NCBI RefSeq assembly: GCF_002564105.1
Contig: NZ_PDBX01000001.1
Coordinates: 2,728,001-2,792,000 of the forward strand
DNA: 64,000 nucleotides
Source: Collimonas sp. PA-H2
Lineage (GTDB): Bacteria; Pseudomonadota; Gammaproteobacteria; Burkholderiales; Burkholderiaceae_D
Direction: 5' to 3'
The position numbers and the translations under genes are program-made. The notes under the pieces were generated by a model. That model made no database searches. It was given only the letters and a program-made list of their open reading frames with translations, and was not told where the DNA came from. Position 1 is the stretch's first letter. Each line of letters opens with the position of its first letter. Shown here one piece after another: positions 18,391 to 27,557 of this stretch.

Positions 18391-20088
18391 ATGAGTGGTC
18401 CGCGTTTGCTTCCGTTTGTACCTGCACCGTATTCGGATGAAGTTTTGGGATCCTGGTTGGCGCGCGTTGAGGCGTGTAATGGATCAGGGGCTTGGCTTAA
18501 TCTGACGCATCGCAGTGGGATGGGATATGTCTTCTATCAGATTCAATTCGATTTATTGAATTTCAATCCGCGCATTGAAATGCTGTTTGACGGGCTGGGA
18601 GTAAGCTATGAAGAGGCGATCAAGAAACATAGCACTCTGAAATTCTGGTCGGTTTTTCGCGGAGCATCTCAAGGAGTTGTACCTGGGACCACTGATTTGC
18701 GCATGCCAGCAACGAGCATTGCTCAAGATACGCCCATGCGGTCGCTGAGAGGGCTGGGGCGTCTGACATCAAGCCATGAAGAAAGATGGCATTGTTCATC
18801 GTGTATTGCAGAAGATATTGATGAGAGAAGACAACCACATTGGCGTACGCATCATCAGCTAGTGACGTCGTTTTACTGCTTCAAGCATTCGATCGCATTA
18901 CGTAGCTCCTGTGCAAGTTGCGGCGCTTCGACACGTTCAATGAGGCGCAATGGCTGGGGAATGTTAACCAGGATATGTGAATGTGGGACGGACAGGCGTA
19001 TTGAGGTCCACGGCAAACAGGAGATCCCTGAGATCTATGAGCGCCTTGGGCGCATCGGAGAAGAGGCTCTTGCAATAGAGTCGGTGGAATTGTCGTGGGG
19101 AGAACTCCAGCAGGCCATGTTAGCGTTGGCGAGGAGACACGATCCATTGTGTAGCAAACGCTATATGCCCGTTCTTCGTGAAGCCTTTAGCGCATTGTCT
19201 TCTGAAACAGGCGCATTCGTTATGCGGCCACCAGGTGCGTTGCGCGAACTTGTCCATAGGAGCGATGGAGCGGGAGCCGCAGTGAGGATTCCTATGATGT
19301 TTGCTATTCTCGGGCTATCGATTGAGGAAGCAATCAGTAGATATCGAGCGATGAAATCCACGTCGGACAAGCCTATCAGGCGGGAGACTAAGTCTGTAAC
19401 GTCTGAAATTGCGACCGCCAGGGCGTATTTCCAGCAGCGAATGCTGCAGGGGATTGAAAATCCGGCGAGCATGCGGTCGTATTGTTATTTGCGAATTTGG
19501 GATCTGGATTGGTTGCAAGCTAAGTTAGGCAGGAAGCTTAAACCGCTCCCAAGCCTTGCAGAGGATCGTCATGAGATTGAAACTAGATTGAAAGCAGACG
19601 ATCCTACTCTTGTACTTCGTTGCGCAGTGATGCGTAGGATGATGGCTCGCGATATGGATACTTACGAAAAGGTGCGCGCTATTCTGGCGCCAAGGACTAT
19701 CCAGAAGAAACGTTCTGGTATGGCCCAGAAAGTTTTGCGGCAGAGACAGGATCGTCTTGGAGAGGCACTCAAGGTCTTGTTGGCTCAGAACGATAGCAAG
19801 CCTCGGCATATCTCATACAACCAACTTGGCAGGGTCGTTGGGTTGAGCGGAACTCAGGCAATGTTGGCAATACTCAATTCTCCTGCACTAAGCGAGCAGG
19901 TTGCGGAGGCACGGAGAACTTTGAAGGAGCGCCAGCTTAGGTGGATTATCTGGGATGAACATAAGAAACGCAAAGGGAGGCCGGTGAGGATTTCTGCTGT
20001 CATGGCGCGACTCCCGTACAGAGGCTGGTCGAAGGAACTCGTCGAGCTTTTTCGTTCCTACGTTACCTCTCTACCGGCACATGAGTGA
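18391..20088 (+). CDS. second TniQ-family protein (565 aa)
   Basis: The start LLPFVPAPYSDEVLGSWLAR and the zinc motifs (CSSCIAEDI, then HHQLVTSFYCFKHSIALRSS) identify a TniQ domain, followed by CASCG and CECG pairs and a helical C-terminal region. It is clearly distinct from the upstream TnsD-like protein. Two TniQ proteins in one operon are known from several Tn7-like families, where each serves a different target pathway. That reading is inference here. No TnsE and no CRISPR effector genes follow. 14 bp after the preceding gene. Confidence 0.85.
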   Translation: MSGPRLLPFVPAPYSDEVLGSWLARVEACNGSGAWLNLTHRSGMGYVFYQIQFDLLNFNPRIEMLFDGLGVSYEEAIKKHSTLKFWSVFRGASQGVVPGTTDLRMPATSIAQDTPMRSLRGLGRLTSSHEERWHCSSCIAEDIDERRQPHWRTHHQLVTSFYCFKHSIALRSSCASCGASTRSMRRNGWGMLTRICECGTDRRIEVHGKQEIPEIYERLGRIGEEALAIESVELSWGELQQAMLALARRHDPLCSKRYMPVLREAFSALSSETGAFVMRPPGALRELVHRSDGAGAAVRIPMMFAILGLSIEEAISRYRAMKSTSDKPIRRETKSVTSEIATARAYFQQRMLQGIENPASMRSYCYLRIWDLDWLQAKLGRKLKPLPSLAEDRHEIETRLKADDPTLVLRCAVMRRMMARDMDTYEKVRAILAPRTIQKKRSGMAQKVLRQRQDRLGEALKVLLAQNDSKPRHISYNQLGRVVGLSGTQAMLAILNSPALSEQVAEARRTLKERQLRWIIWDEHKKRKGRPVRISAVMARLPYRGWSKELVELFRSYVTSLPAHE

Positions 20089-20403
20089 GTTTTGCCGTTC
20101 ACGCTTTAGGAGTTCAATCTATAGATGTGAAAAAGCTGCCGTGTAGAGCGGCCTTTTCCGTCTCAAGCTTGGCCATCCTTGCTTGATATAACGATCATCA
20201 TCGGCTTGTGTTTTAAAGCGTCGACCCTTCACGATTTCAGCCCTCGCAAATTAAATTCGATCATTAGTATAGCGGGGATTGTTAGCCGTGTTATACGAGA
20301 GCGATTGGCGCTGCAAGCGGACAACGTCGACGTCGGTGCGCGTATAAACGTGTTGATACATTGAGTTTTCGCATATGCTTGTATCTATATTGAAGGAGTT
20401 ATT
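20089..20403. other. 315-bp gap after the tns operon
   Basis: No gene supported. A weak hairpin with GCCG/CGGC arms followed by CCTTTTCC (about 20130-20158) may terminate the tns operon. The sequence AAGGAGTT at 20392-20399 is the ribosome binding site of the following antitoxin gene. Confidence 0.4.
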
Positions 20404-20658
20404 ATGAGTAAGGTAGCAACTTTAACCGTTCAGCAATGGGGTAATAGCTTGGCAGTACGTATTCCCGCAGCTCTGGCACGAAAAGTTCACTTTGTGGCTG
20501 GACAGCCCGTGGAAATGTCCACTGACGATTTCGGCGTGGTGGTTCACCGGAAAGGTTCTCCAAAACTCACGCTAGAGCAAAGGCTGGCAGCTTATGATCC
20601 TGCAAAACACGGCGGAGAGGCGATGCCCTCTGGTCGCGTCGGTGCCGAGGTATTTTGA
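20404..20658 (+). CDS. MazE/AbrB-fold antitoxin
   Basis: An 84-aa protein with a swapped-hairpin AbrB/MazE domain (TVQQWGNSLAVRIPAALARK, then GQPVEMS) and a C-terminal toxin-wrapping tail (LTLEQRLAAYDPAKHGGE). Strong AAGGAG ribosome binding site. It should neutralise a MazF/PemK RNase and autorepress the operon. The toxin gene that would follow begins two bases after the stop but is cut after eight codons, so this antitoxin is an orphan. Confidence 0.88.
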   Translation: MSKVATLTVQQWGNSLAVRIPAALARKVHFVAGQPVEMSTDDFGVVVHRKGSPKLTLEQRLAAYDPAKHGGEAMPSGRVGAEVF

Positions 20659-20660
20659 TA

Positions 20661-20684
20661 GTGAGCAAAATTTGGATACCCGAA
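20661..20684 (+). pseudogene. 5' stub of a MazF/PemK-type toxin gene
   Basis: GTG 20661 starts a frame reading MSKIWIPE, which matches the usual N-terminus of toxins paired with this antitoxin type. It then runs into insertion-sequence DNA at 20685 and a stop three codons later. The toxin is destroyed. Confidence 0.6.
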
Positions 20685-20815
20685 TGTTGGCGCTGACTCG
20701 AATTTGACCCGCGGCTGATTTTAACTGACCCATATCGAACCTCTGCAATCCCGCATTGGGTCGTTGTTTTCGCAGCATGCGGGTGGAGCAACAATTTCCG
20801 GCAGCTTGGGCCAAC
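20685..20815. mobile_element. IS21-like terminal remnant
   Basis: TGTTGGCGCTGACTCGAATT at 20685, continuing with TTGACC and a later AACTGACCC, resembles the ends of IS21-family elements. No transposase is left. Right boundary uncertain. It explains the truncation of the toxin gene. Confidence 0.45.
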
Positions 20816-20853
20816 CTAGCAGCAGCGCAAACACGTAACGCTGCCCATACTGT

Positions 20854-20870
20854 GCATATTTGATATATGC
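20854..20870. promoter_or_regulatory. palindromic candidate operator
   Basis: GCATATTTGATATATGC has perfect 6-bp arms (GCATAT/ATATGC) around a 5-bp centre and lies 29 bp upstream of the start of an XRE-type regulator. It probably serves as the autoregulatory operator (inference). Confidence 0.45.
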
Positions 20871-20898
20871 CTGTTTAAATAAGCATTCATTAAAAGAC

Positions 20899-21204
20899 AT
20901 GACAACCCTCTTTCAAATCGGTCAGAGCCTGCGCGCAGAGCGAGTACATCAGAAGAAACCCAAGACGAAATTGGCCAAAGCCAGTGGCGTTCATCGGAAT
21001 ACGCTTTCGGGGTTGGAAGCCGGCACCGCTAACGTGGAACTGAACACGTTGATTACCCTTTGCGACCAACTTGGTTTAGACGTCGTCCTGGTCAGAAAAG
21101 AAGTAGCAAATATGGTATCGACCGATGGAGAACTGCAAAGCTCAGCCTTGAGTAGAGTTCTGTCCAATAGGCTACGACGTACAACGCTTACTGGTGATTC
21201 GTAA
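20899..21204 (+). CDS. XRE/HipB-type transcriptional regulator
   Basis: A 101-aa helix-turn-helix protein; the start is ATG 20899. The HTH spans residues 22-60 (KTKLAKASGVHRNTLSGLEA and NVELNTLITLCDQLGLDVVL), with the Cro/CI pattern found in HipB antitoxins. A HipA kinase would be expected downstream but none follows; the DNA beyond is IS110 debris. So this is either an orphan HipB or a solitary regulator. A palindrome upstream fits autoregulation. Confidence 0.75.
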   Translation: MTTLFQIGQSLRAERVHQKKPKTKLAKASGVHRNTLSGLEAGTANVELNTLITLCDQLGLDVVLVRKEVANMVSTDGELQSSALSRVLSNRLRRTTLTGDS

Positions 21205-21229
21205 TAAACAAGGATCTGGTGTTTGGATT

Positions 21230-21455
21230 GTAGTTTTGATTGCAATGGTTGCGGTATTGGTCTTGACGAAGGGACTGACATATTGCGGACTGATCAACCT
21301 CACTTCGATACCCATTTCCTTGAAACGCCGGTCCCAGTAGTGAGCCGAGCTGCAAGCTTCCATGGCAATGATTCGTGGCTCGAGCCTGCGCACGGTACTG
21401 AGCAGCTCTGCACGCATCACTTTGGCACCATACTGCGCATATTGAACGCCCAGCT
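21230..21455 (-). pseudogene. IS110-family transposase fragment
   Basis: Minus-strand frame containing IIAMEACSSAHYWDRRFKEM and VRLISPQYVSPFVKTN. This is the conserved part of the N-terminal RuvC-like DEDD domain of IS110 transposases. Upstream and downstream parts are missing, so only a fragment of about 75 codons remains. Confidence 0.75.
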
Positions 21456-21472
21456 TGTGACGTGCCGCGGCG

Positions 21473-21793
21473 TTAGCCGCGCTTCGATTTTTCCCGTTTG
21501 TAGCTGACACGGAATTGTGCACGGCGATCCCCCATCAGCGCGCGTAGTTCGGCGATCGTCAAAGCGCTTACTTCATGCATGCGGATCAGCAGCGAAGCCC
21601 CAACCGGCAGACGCCGATGGCGAATTTTGGAAAGGACCGGCGGTGCGATTCCGAGTGCGCGAGCGAGCGCCGCATCATTTTTCAATTTCAATTGTTCAAT
21701 CAAGGAATCAAGCAGGTGATTGGGGTCATACGTCTCTTGTTCATCGAGATTAATGCCGGTCGGTGCATCTGGAGTAGTGGGAGTACGCATCAA
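21473..21793 (-). CDS. helix-turn-helix regulator-like protein (106 aa)
   Basis: The central segment DAALARALGIAPPVLSKIRHRR is a helix-turn-helix of the lambda-repressor type, preceded by a helix (LLDSLIEQLKLK). The C-terminal ALTIAELRALMGDRR completes the domain. Similar short regulators are common in Burkholderiales accessory DNA. Its 3' end touches the IS110 fragment, so the C-terminus may be altered. Target unknown. Confidence 0.65.
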   Translation of the reverse strand: MMRTPTTPDAPTGINLDEQETYDPNHLLDSLIEQLKLKNDAALARALGIAPPVLSKIRHRRLPVGASLLIRMHEVSALTIAELRALMGDRRAQFRVSYKREKSKRG

Positions 21794-21880
21794 TTGCCTT
21801 CGTCATTAGCAGGTAAAAAAGGACTTGCGTGGCATAGCAGGTAGGCGATAAGCCAAACCAGCCCTGCGTCATTAAAACAA

Positions 21881-22576
21881 CTAGGAGCGAGGCCGACGCC
21901 CACACGGCGGTACTATCTTGCTGTCACTGCTCGGTTCGTAGAAAATTTTCAATTCCGCCGGCTTTTGTATCATCGTCTCTGCATTCTTCAAACCAAAACG
22001 CCTGTTGCAGTCGGGGCATCTAATCGCCCGTTGACCAACCAAAAAAGCGCTGAAATGCTTTTCTCCTTCCAAACCACAGTATGGACACTGGATGTGCGGC
22101 CTGACTTTAATTCCCAGCCGTACCCGCGCTTCCCACTTGCCGGACGGATCGAGCTGCAGCAACCAGGTCCTGAACTTCTTGGTCCAGTTCTCTACCGCCG
22201 TATAGTCCACGCCCAGGCGCCGCATCGCTTCCGCATAGGACATCTGCTGTGATAACAGATGGATGAAAGCAGGGAGCTTGGCCGCACGCAGCCGCATCAG
22301 CGGTGTTCCCGTTACACGATTGAATTGACGCAAACGACACGTTCTACAAAGAAACGACGGCAGAGGCAGCCGGGCGTGCGGCCGACTGGCCAGTCCCGTG
22401 TTCGTTGACTTGCAAAAAGGGCAGGGTGGGGGTACTTCACTCTTGGAGTAGATCTCTTGCAGGGCGTCGTCCAGAAATGCCGTGAGTTCAGTATCTTCGG
22501 TATCCGGCAAAACACCACCGTTTTGCTTGAACTGAGGGACATCGGCAGAAAAAACACGCTTGGGTAAATCGCTCAT
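21881..22576 (-). CDS. DUF746 domain protein
   Basis: A 231-aa protein with two zinc-ribbon-like cysteine sets: CPFCKSTNTG with CRTCRLRQFNR (residues 52-86) and CPYCGLEG with CPDCNRRFG (about residues 165-200). Between them is a helix-turn-helix-like segment (MSYAEAMRRLGVDYTAVENW). This arrangement is that of DUF746 proteins of Burkholderiales, which resemble transposase-type zinc/HTH domains. Function unknown; perhaps DNA-binding. Divergent from the secretion locus to the right. Confidence 0.75.
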   Translation of the reverse strand: MSDLPKRVFSADVPQFKQNGGVLPDTEDTELTAFLDDALQEIYSKSEVPPPCPFCKSTNTGLASRPHARLPLPSFLCRTCRLRQFNRVTGTPLMRLRAAKLPAFIHLLSQQMSYAEAMRRLGVDYTAVENWTKKFRTWLLQLDPSGKWEARVRLGIKVRPHIQCPYCGLEGEKHFSAFLVGQRAIRCPDCNRRFGLKNAETMIQKPAELKIFYEPSSDSKIVPPCGRRPRS

Positions 22577-22788
22577 GGCTCGGGTTCAGGGCGCCGGAAT
22601 GCGGCTATTGGGAGCACATTATCATCCGATGGCTAAAAATCATCTGATTGATATGTAGCGTGTGGCGTATCGCTGACAAAATTGTAAATCATTGCAAATT
22701 TTCAATATTTTTACGATGTATGCGATATTAAAACTGCTGCGCTGAAATATAGTATCCCCCAAATCAAAGCATACCAAGAAGGCAATTC

Positions 22789-25731
22789 ATGGGGAAGCGC
22801 GCAGTCATCGTTACAGGTCGTCGCGACATCGTGTCAACATTGGCGCCTGCACGCCGCAAGCCGCTTGCGCTATTGATCGGCGTATTGCTGGGCACATCGG
22901 GTTCGGGGTGGGCGGCCGGCATTGTCAGCGATGGAGGCACGGCCACCACCATCAGTACGGCCGCCAACGGTCGGCAAACGGTCAATATTGCCCCCGCCGT
23001 CTCCGGCGTGTCGCAAAATTCTTACAGCCAGTTCAACGTCAGCCAGGCTGGCGCCAGTTTGAACAACGTCGGCGTCAATGCCCGTAACATCGTCAACCAG
23101 GTCACCAGCACCAATCCCAGTCTGATCCAGGGCGATATTACGGTGCTTGGGCCACGGGCTAATGTCATTTTAGCAAATCCGAATGGAATTACAGTGAATG
23201 GCGGATCGTTCGTCAATACCGGCAACGTGGCTCTCACCACGGGGCAGGTATCGTTCAACAATTTCATCCCGGCGCCGGGTCTGACCCAGCGCAATATCAT
23301 CCTCAACACGAATCAGGGACAGATCGTCATCGGCCCAGAAGGTTTAAGCGGTGCCATGCTCAACCTGGAGTTGATCGCCAAGAGCCTGGTGGTGGGTGGG
23401 CCAGTGGTGAATTCGTTCAGCGGCAGTGCCGCAGGCATCCGCGCCGTTGTGGGCGACAGCCATGCAGAGATCGATAGTAGCGTCTCGCCCACCGACAATA
23501 TCACCCCCTGGATTACCACCACTTCCCCGCACACCAAAAGCGCGGTCACCGCCATCGACATCACGCCATTGGGCAGCCTGACCGCTGGCCGGATCGAACT
23601 GATCGTCACCGACCAGGGCGCCGGCGTCCACCATGCCGGCGCGATGTTGGCCAACGTGGGGGATTTTTCGATTTCGGCGACTGGCGATGTGCAGATCGCA
23701 GGCGGCACCATTTCCGCAGCCCGAAACCTGATCGTCGCCGCGCCCGGACTGAGTGCGGCTGGCGGCGTCAATGGCAATCCATCGCTGACTGCCGGCGGCA
23801 ACGTCGACGCGCATTCAAGCTCCTCGGTGCAATTGGCAAACGCCACTGTCACCGCCGGCGGCGACATCCTGCTGGGCGTCTCTGGCAATCCAAGCACCAC
23901 GGATACAACGATTGCCAACAGCAATTTGACCGCAGTCGGTGGCATTGGCGTGTTCGCTCAGGGGCACGCGCTGCAAGTCAATGCCAGCACCATGAATGCG
24001 CAGCAAAATGTATTATTGGGCGCCGATAGCATCAACCTGGCGTCAGGCTGGAATGAGCAGACAGCAGCACCAACGGTTGTGAACTCAAGCACTGGCACTG
24101 TGACCATTACCTCGCCCGGCGTATTGCAAATGTCGGGTGCGCAGGTCAATGGCACGGCGGGAAGTATCGTGAATGTATCTAGCCTGACGCTAGCGGCATT
24201 GCACAGTCCAGATGGCAGTAACGTGCAACAGGCTATGTTGCAGTCGACTGGAGGCGCGGTGACGGTCAAGGCCACAGGCCCGATCAGCGTCACCGGTTCG
24301 GACCTGCTGGCAGCGACCGGTATCACCACCAATAGCACGAGCTTTACTTTGCAAAATGACGGTACGTCCGGCTCGATTGTGGATGCGACCAAGGGAGCGG
24401 TAACGGTCAACGCTACTGGGCCGATTGGCATCATCGGCTCGGATTTGTTGGCGGCAAGCGATATCACCGCCAACAGTGTTGGTTTTACATTACAAAACAA
24501 CGCTCAGTCCAGCGCGAAGGTGCTGTCCGCAGGAGGAGCGGTAACGATCAACGCGACGACTGGCCCCATCGGGATCACTGGTTCTGCTGTGCAGGCCGCG
24601 ACAGGCATTACCACGCATAGCGCTGGTTTTTCGATGCAAAATGATGGCGCGCTGCAGTCGTCTATGGTGGCGACCGGCGTTGCCCCTGCCAAAGACGCCC
24701 CAGCTGTTGGCGGCAGCGTGAGCATTAATAGCACGGGTGACATTACCAACACGGGTAGCCTGATTCAAGGCAATGCACGCACTGCCGGCAATAGCGCTGC
24801 GGTGACCTTGGTCGCCAGCGGCAATATCCTGAATCAATCGCCGGACGCCAACACGCTGGCTGCCATATTCGGCGTCAATGATGACGTCAACCTGCAAGCC
24901 AATGGCAATATCGAGAACCACTACGGCCGTATCCTGACGAACAATGCGTTGCACATCGCTGCACTTGGTGACGTTAGCAACATCGTCGACAAACAGGCCG
25001 GCAGCAATAATGAACAGCCGCAGACCAGCCAGAGCCAGGGTACGCGCTGGCTGCTTTTCACTAAAAGCACCAATAGTTTTTCTGTCGACTACGGTCAACT
25101 GGATCGCCCCGATCAGCTCTCTTATTTGGTTTCCTATGCGGGGACCACGATTAGCGGGCGCAACGTCTTGAATCTGGGCGGCGTGATCCTGGCCAACAAC
25201 AACAGCGATATTACGATCAACGCAGCCCAGTCGTTCCAGAATGTCGCGCTGTTTTCTGGGCAAGCTAACTTCCAGCGCAGCTGCCTGATTGTTTGCCACA
25301 GCAGCGCCAGTAGCACCGTGCAAAGCGTGGGCGGCAACATCAGCGCCGGCAACAATATCAATATTACTGCAGGCACCTCGGCCAGCAATATCGGTGGCAC
25401 CGTCACCGCAGCGGCCGGAAACCTGACGGTGACCGCCCCGACGGTGCTGGCGCAGGGCGTACTCGGCTACCGCGCCTATGAACAGTCGCGCGGCTTCAAA
25501 TCCTGGTTCGGCGACACCTGGGCGCAGCTGTATGCGATGGATGTCGGCGGTAGCTGGATGGCCAATGTCGGCAAAATCATCATTGACGGCCAGGAAGTCA
25601 TCGATGGCGGATCCTTCAGCGGCGCCGGCGGCGTTACGGCGACAGGCGGTGTGCTGACTTTAAAAAATCCGCAAAACGATCCAGTCACGATTAATCGTCA
25701 TCTCGGCTTGATCAGCTGGTTGTGGCATTAA
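22789..25731 (+). CDS. two-partner secretion exoprotein (TpsA, 980 aa)
   Basis: An extended signal peptide ending near GSGWAAG is followed by a TPS secretion domain (about residues 45-280) with the hallmark NPNGI motif (about residue 130). The body is a beta-helix built of irregular Ser/Thr/Gly-rich repeats; three related blocks (GSDLLAATGITTN, GSDLLAASDITAN, GSAVQAATGITTH) recur at 60-65-residue intervals. The C-terminus has no toxin domain, so a structural adhesin or biofilm role is more likely than toxicity (inference). The gene is 6 bp upstream of its transporter gene. Confidence 0.9.
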   Translation: MGKRAVIVTGRRDIVSTLAPARRKPLALLIGVLLGTSGSGWAAGIVSDGGTATTISTAANGRQTVNIAPAVSGVSQNSYSQFNVSQAGASLNNVGVNARNIVNQVTSTNPSLIQGDITVLGPRANVILANPNGITVNGGSFVNTGNVALTTGQVSFNNFIPAPGLTQRNIILNTNQGQIVIGPEGLSGAMLNLELIAKSLVVGGPVVNSFSGSAAGIRAVVGDSHAEIDSSVSPTDNITPWITTTSPHTKSAVTAIDITPLGSLTAGRIELIVTDQGAGVHHAGAMLANVGDFSISATGDVQIAGGTISAARNLIVAAPGLSAAGGVNGNPSLTAGGNVDAHSSSSVQLANATVTAGGDILLGVSGNPSTTDTTIANSNLTAVGGIGVFAQGHALQVNASTMNAQQNVLLGADSINLASGWNEQTAAPTVVNSSTGTVTITSPGVLQMSGAQVNGTAGSIVNVSSLTLAALHSPDGSNVQQAMLQSTGGAVTVKATGPISVTGSDLLAATGITTNSTSFTLQNDGTSGSIVDATKGAVTVNATGPIGIIGSDLLAASDITANSVGFTLQNNAQSSAKVLSAGGAVTINATTGPIGITGSAVQAATGITTHSAGFSMQNDGALQSSMVATGVAPAKDAPAVGGSVSINSTGDITNTGSLIQGNARTAGNSAAVTLVASGNILNQSPDANTLAAIFGVNDDVNLQANGNIENHYGRILTNNALHIAALGDVSNIVDKQAGSNNEQPQTSQSQGTRWLLFTKSTNSFSVDYGQLDRPDQLSYLVSYAGTTISGRNVLNLGGVILANNNSDITINAAQSFQNVALFSGQANFQRSCLIVCHSSASSTVQSVGGNISAGNNINITAGTSASNIGGTVTAAAGNLTVTAPTVLAQGVLGYRAYEQSRGFKSWFGDTWAQLYAMDVGGSWMANVGKIIIDGQEVIDGGSFSGAGGVTATGGVLTLKNPQNDPVTINRHLGLISWLWH

Positions 25732-25737
25732 GGGCAG

Positions 25738-27525
25738 ATGATGCGAACCCGTTTTTATCCGCAAATGCGGCCCATCACGCTGGCGACGGTCTTATTGTTG
25801 GCCGGTTCGACCACTATGCAACACGCCTGGGCGCAGCAGACGCCGCGCGTTGAGCAGGATCCGGGACAGCGTTTGCTGCAGGAGCAGAAGGACCGCGAGC
25901 GTGAACGCGCCATCAACCAACCGCCGCCACAGATCACGGTCGAGCAACCGCCACCGCAGACGCTGCCCGCCGGCGTCGATATCGAATCGCTGCCGGATAC
26001 CGAGCCAACTTTCAAGATTGATCATATCGACCTGGTCGGCAATACCGTGCTGCCGCCGTGGCAAGTGGAAGACATCACCCGGCCCTTCATCGGCAAGCAC
26101 CTGGGCAGCAATCGCATCAATTTGCTGTTGCGCCGCTTGACGGAAGCGTTTGTCGCGCGCGGCATGATTACGACGCGCGCCTACCTGGGAGAGCAAAATC
26201 TCAAGGACGGCAAGCTGATCATCACCGTCATTCCCGGCAAGATCGAAAAAATCACCCTGAATGGTCAGCCATTATCGACAGAGCAAGGCTATGTCGGACC
26301 CAGTCCGCTGCAGGGCGGCGGTTGGCTGACCGACCGCGGCGTATTGCTGGCCATGCCTACTGCCGTTGGCGACACGCTCAATTTGACTAATCTGGAGCAG
26401 GGCGTCGATCAAATCAATCGCCTGCGCCGCAACAAGGCGGAAATGCAAATCCAGCCGGGCACCACGCCTGGCAGCTCGATCGTCGCACTGAACAATCCGC
26501 CGGGCGACCGTTTCTGGTACAACGTCGGCGTCGATAACTACGGCAGTAACCAAACCGGCCTGGTGCGCACCAACTTGAGCGCCGAGGTCGATAACCTGCT
26601 TGGCCTGCAAGAACTGTTCTCGATCAGCTACAGCGGCAGTCTGGATACGAATGCCTTGGTCGGTTCTATCACACTGCCGATCGGTTACAGCACCTTCAGC
26701 TATACCGGGGCGATTTCCGAATACCAGAATCTGGTCGGCAATACGGCGCTCCTGTATGGGAACACGACTAGCCATACTTTCGGCTGGAACTATGTCTTGT
26801 CGCGCAGCCAGGCCATCAAAAACGCATTCGACGTCACCTTGTCACGGCGTAAGGTCGCGCGCAATGTGAATGACCTTGATCTGGATCCGCAGAGACTCAC
26901 CGTCTTGCGCATCGCCGCCAATACCTTGCACCGCTTTGCCTTCAATGAGCAGCAGGCCAGCTGGACGCTCGATGTCGGGCTGTCGCGGGGCTTGCATGCA
27001 CTGGACGCCAGCTCGGATGCCCCAGGTATCGCGAGTGGCGACGCCCACAGCCAGTTCACCAAGCTCGATACCACGGCAACCTTGTCGCTACCCATTGGCA
27101 AAATCGGCGCCACGGCGTGGAACTGGCGTGCCCAATTGAATGCGCAGTGGAGCAAACAAGCGCTGTTCGGTTCCGAACAAATCTTTGCGGGCGGCATGTC
27201 CTCGGTACGTGGTTTCCAGGACAACAGCGGCGCCAGTGGCGATCGCGGCCTGACCTTGCGTAATGACGTGGCCTGGGCCAATGCACCTGAATTCGCCGGC
27301 ATTCATTTTGAGCCGTATGTTTTTCTGGATATGGGCCGCACGGAACTGATCGCGCAAGGCACCTGGCAGCAGCTGGTCGGCGCCGGATTCGGTGCGCGCA
27401 TGCAAGCCACCGTCGGCAAGCAGCGTTTTAGCGGGGAAGTGTTGCTGGCGCGCCCCTTAGTACAACCGGACAACTCGCCGCCCAAAAGCACCTTATTGCT
27501 GGCGAGTTTGAATTGGGCATATTGA
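25738..27525 (+). CDS. FhaC/ShlB-type two-partner secretion transporter (TpsB)
   Basis: An outer-membrane Omp85-superfamily protein that exports TpsA proteins. It has a signal peptide ending at HAWAQ, a proline-rich linker, a POTRA_2 domain (FKIDHIDLVGNTVLPPW through GKIEKITLNG, about residues 98-180), a second POTRA and a 16-strand barrel with the conserved SSVRGFQDNSGASGDRGL loop motif (about residues 490-507). Terminal residue is Tyr after Asn-Trp-Ala, a normal Bam signal. It is the only TpsB in the window, so it probably serves both the 980-aa and the 3153-aa exoproteins. Confidence 0.93.
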   Translation: MMRTRFYPQMRPITLATVLLLAGSTTMQHAWAQQTPRVEQDPGQRLLQEQKDRERERAINQPPPQITVEQPPPQTLPAGVDIESLPDTEPTFKIDHIDLVGNTVLPPWQVEDITRPFIGKHLGSNRINLLLRRLTEAFVARGMITTRAYLGEQNLKDGKLIITVIPGKIEKITLNGQPLSTEQGYVGPSPLQGGGWLTDRGVLLAMPTAVGDTLNLTNLEQGVDQINRLRRNKAEMQIQPGTTPGSSIVALNNPPGDRFWYNVGVDNYGSNQTGLVRTNLSAEVDNLLGLQELFSISYSGSLDTNALVGSITLPIGYSTFSYTGAISEYQNLVGNTALLYGNTTSHTFGWNYVLSRSQAIKNAFDVTLSRRKVARNVNDLDLDPQRLTVLRIAANTLHRFAFNEQQASWTLDVGLSRGLHALDASSDAPGIASGDAHSQFTKLDTTATLSLPIGKIGATAWNWRAQLNAQWSKQALFGSEQIFAGGMSSVRGFQDNSGASGDRGLTLRNDVAWANAPEFAGIHFEPYVFLDMGRTELIAQGTWQQLVGAGFGARMQATVGKQRFSGEVLLARPLVQPDNSPPKSTLLLASLNWAY

Positions 27526-27557
27526 AATTTTGTTATTGATCACATAAAGGAAATGTC

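Noticed and set aside
11904..20088. CRISPR-associated transposon
   Set aside because: No cas genes and no CRISPR repeats anywhere in the window; target selectors are full-length TniQ/TnsD-type proteins.
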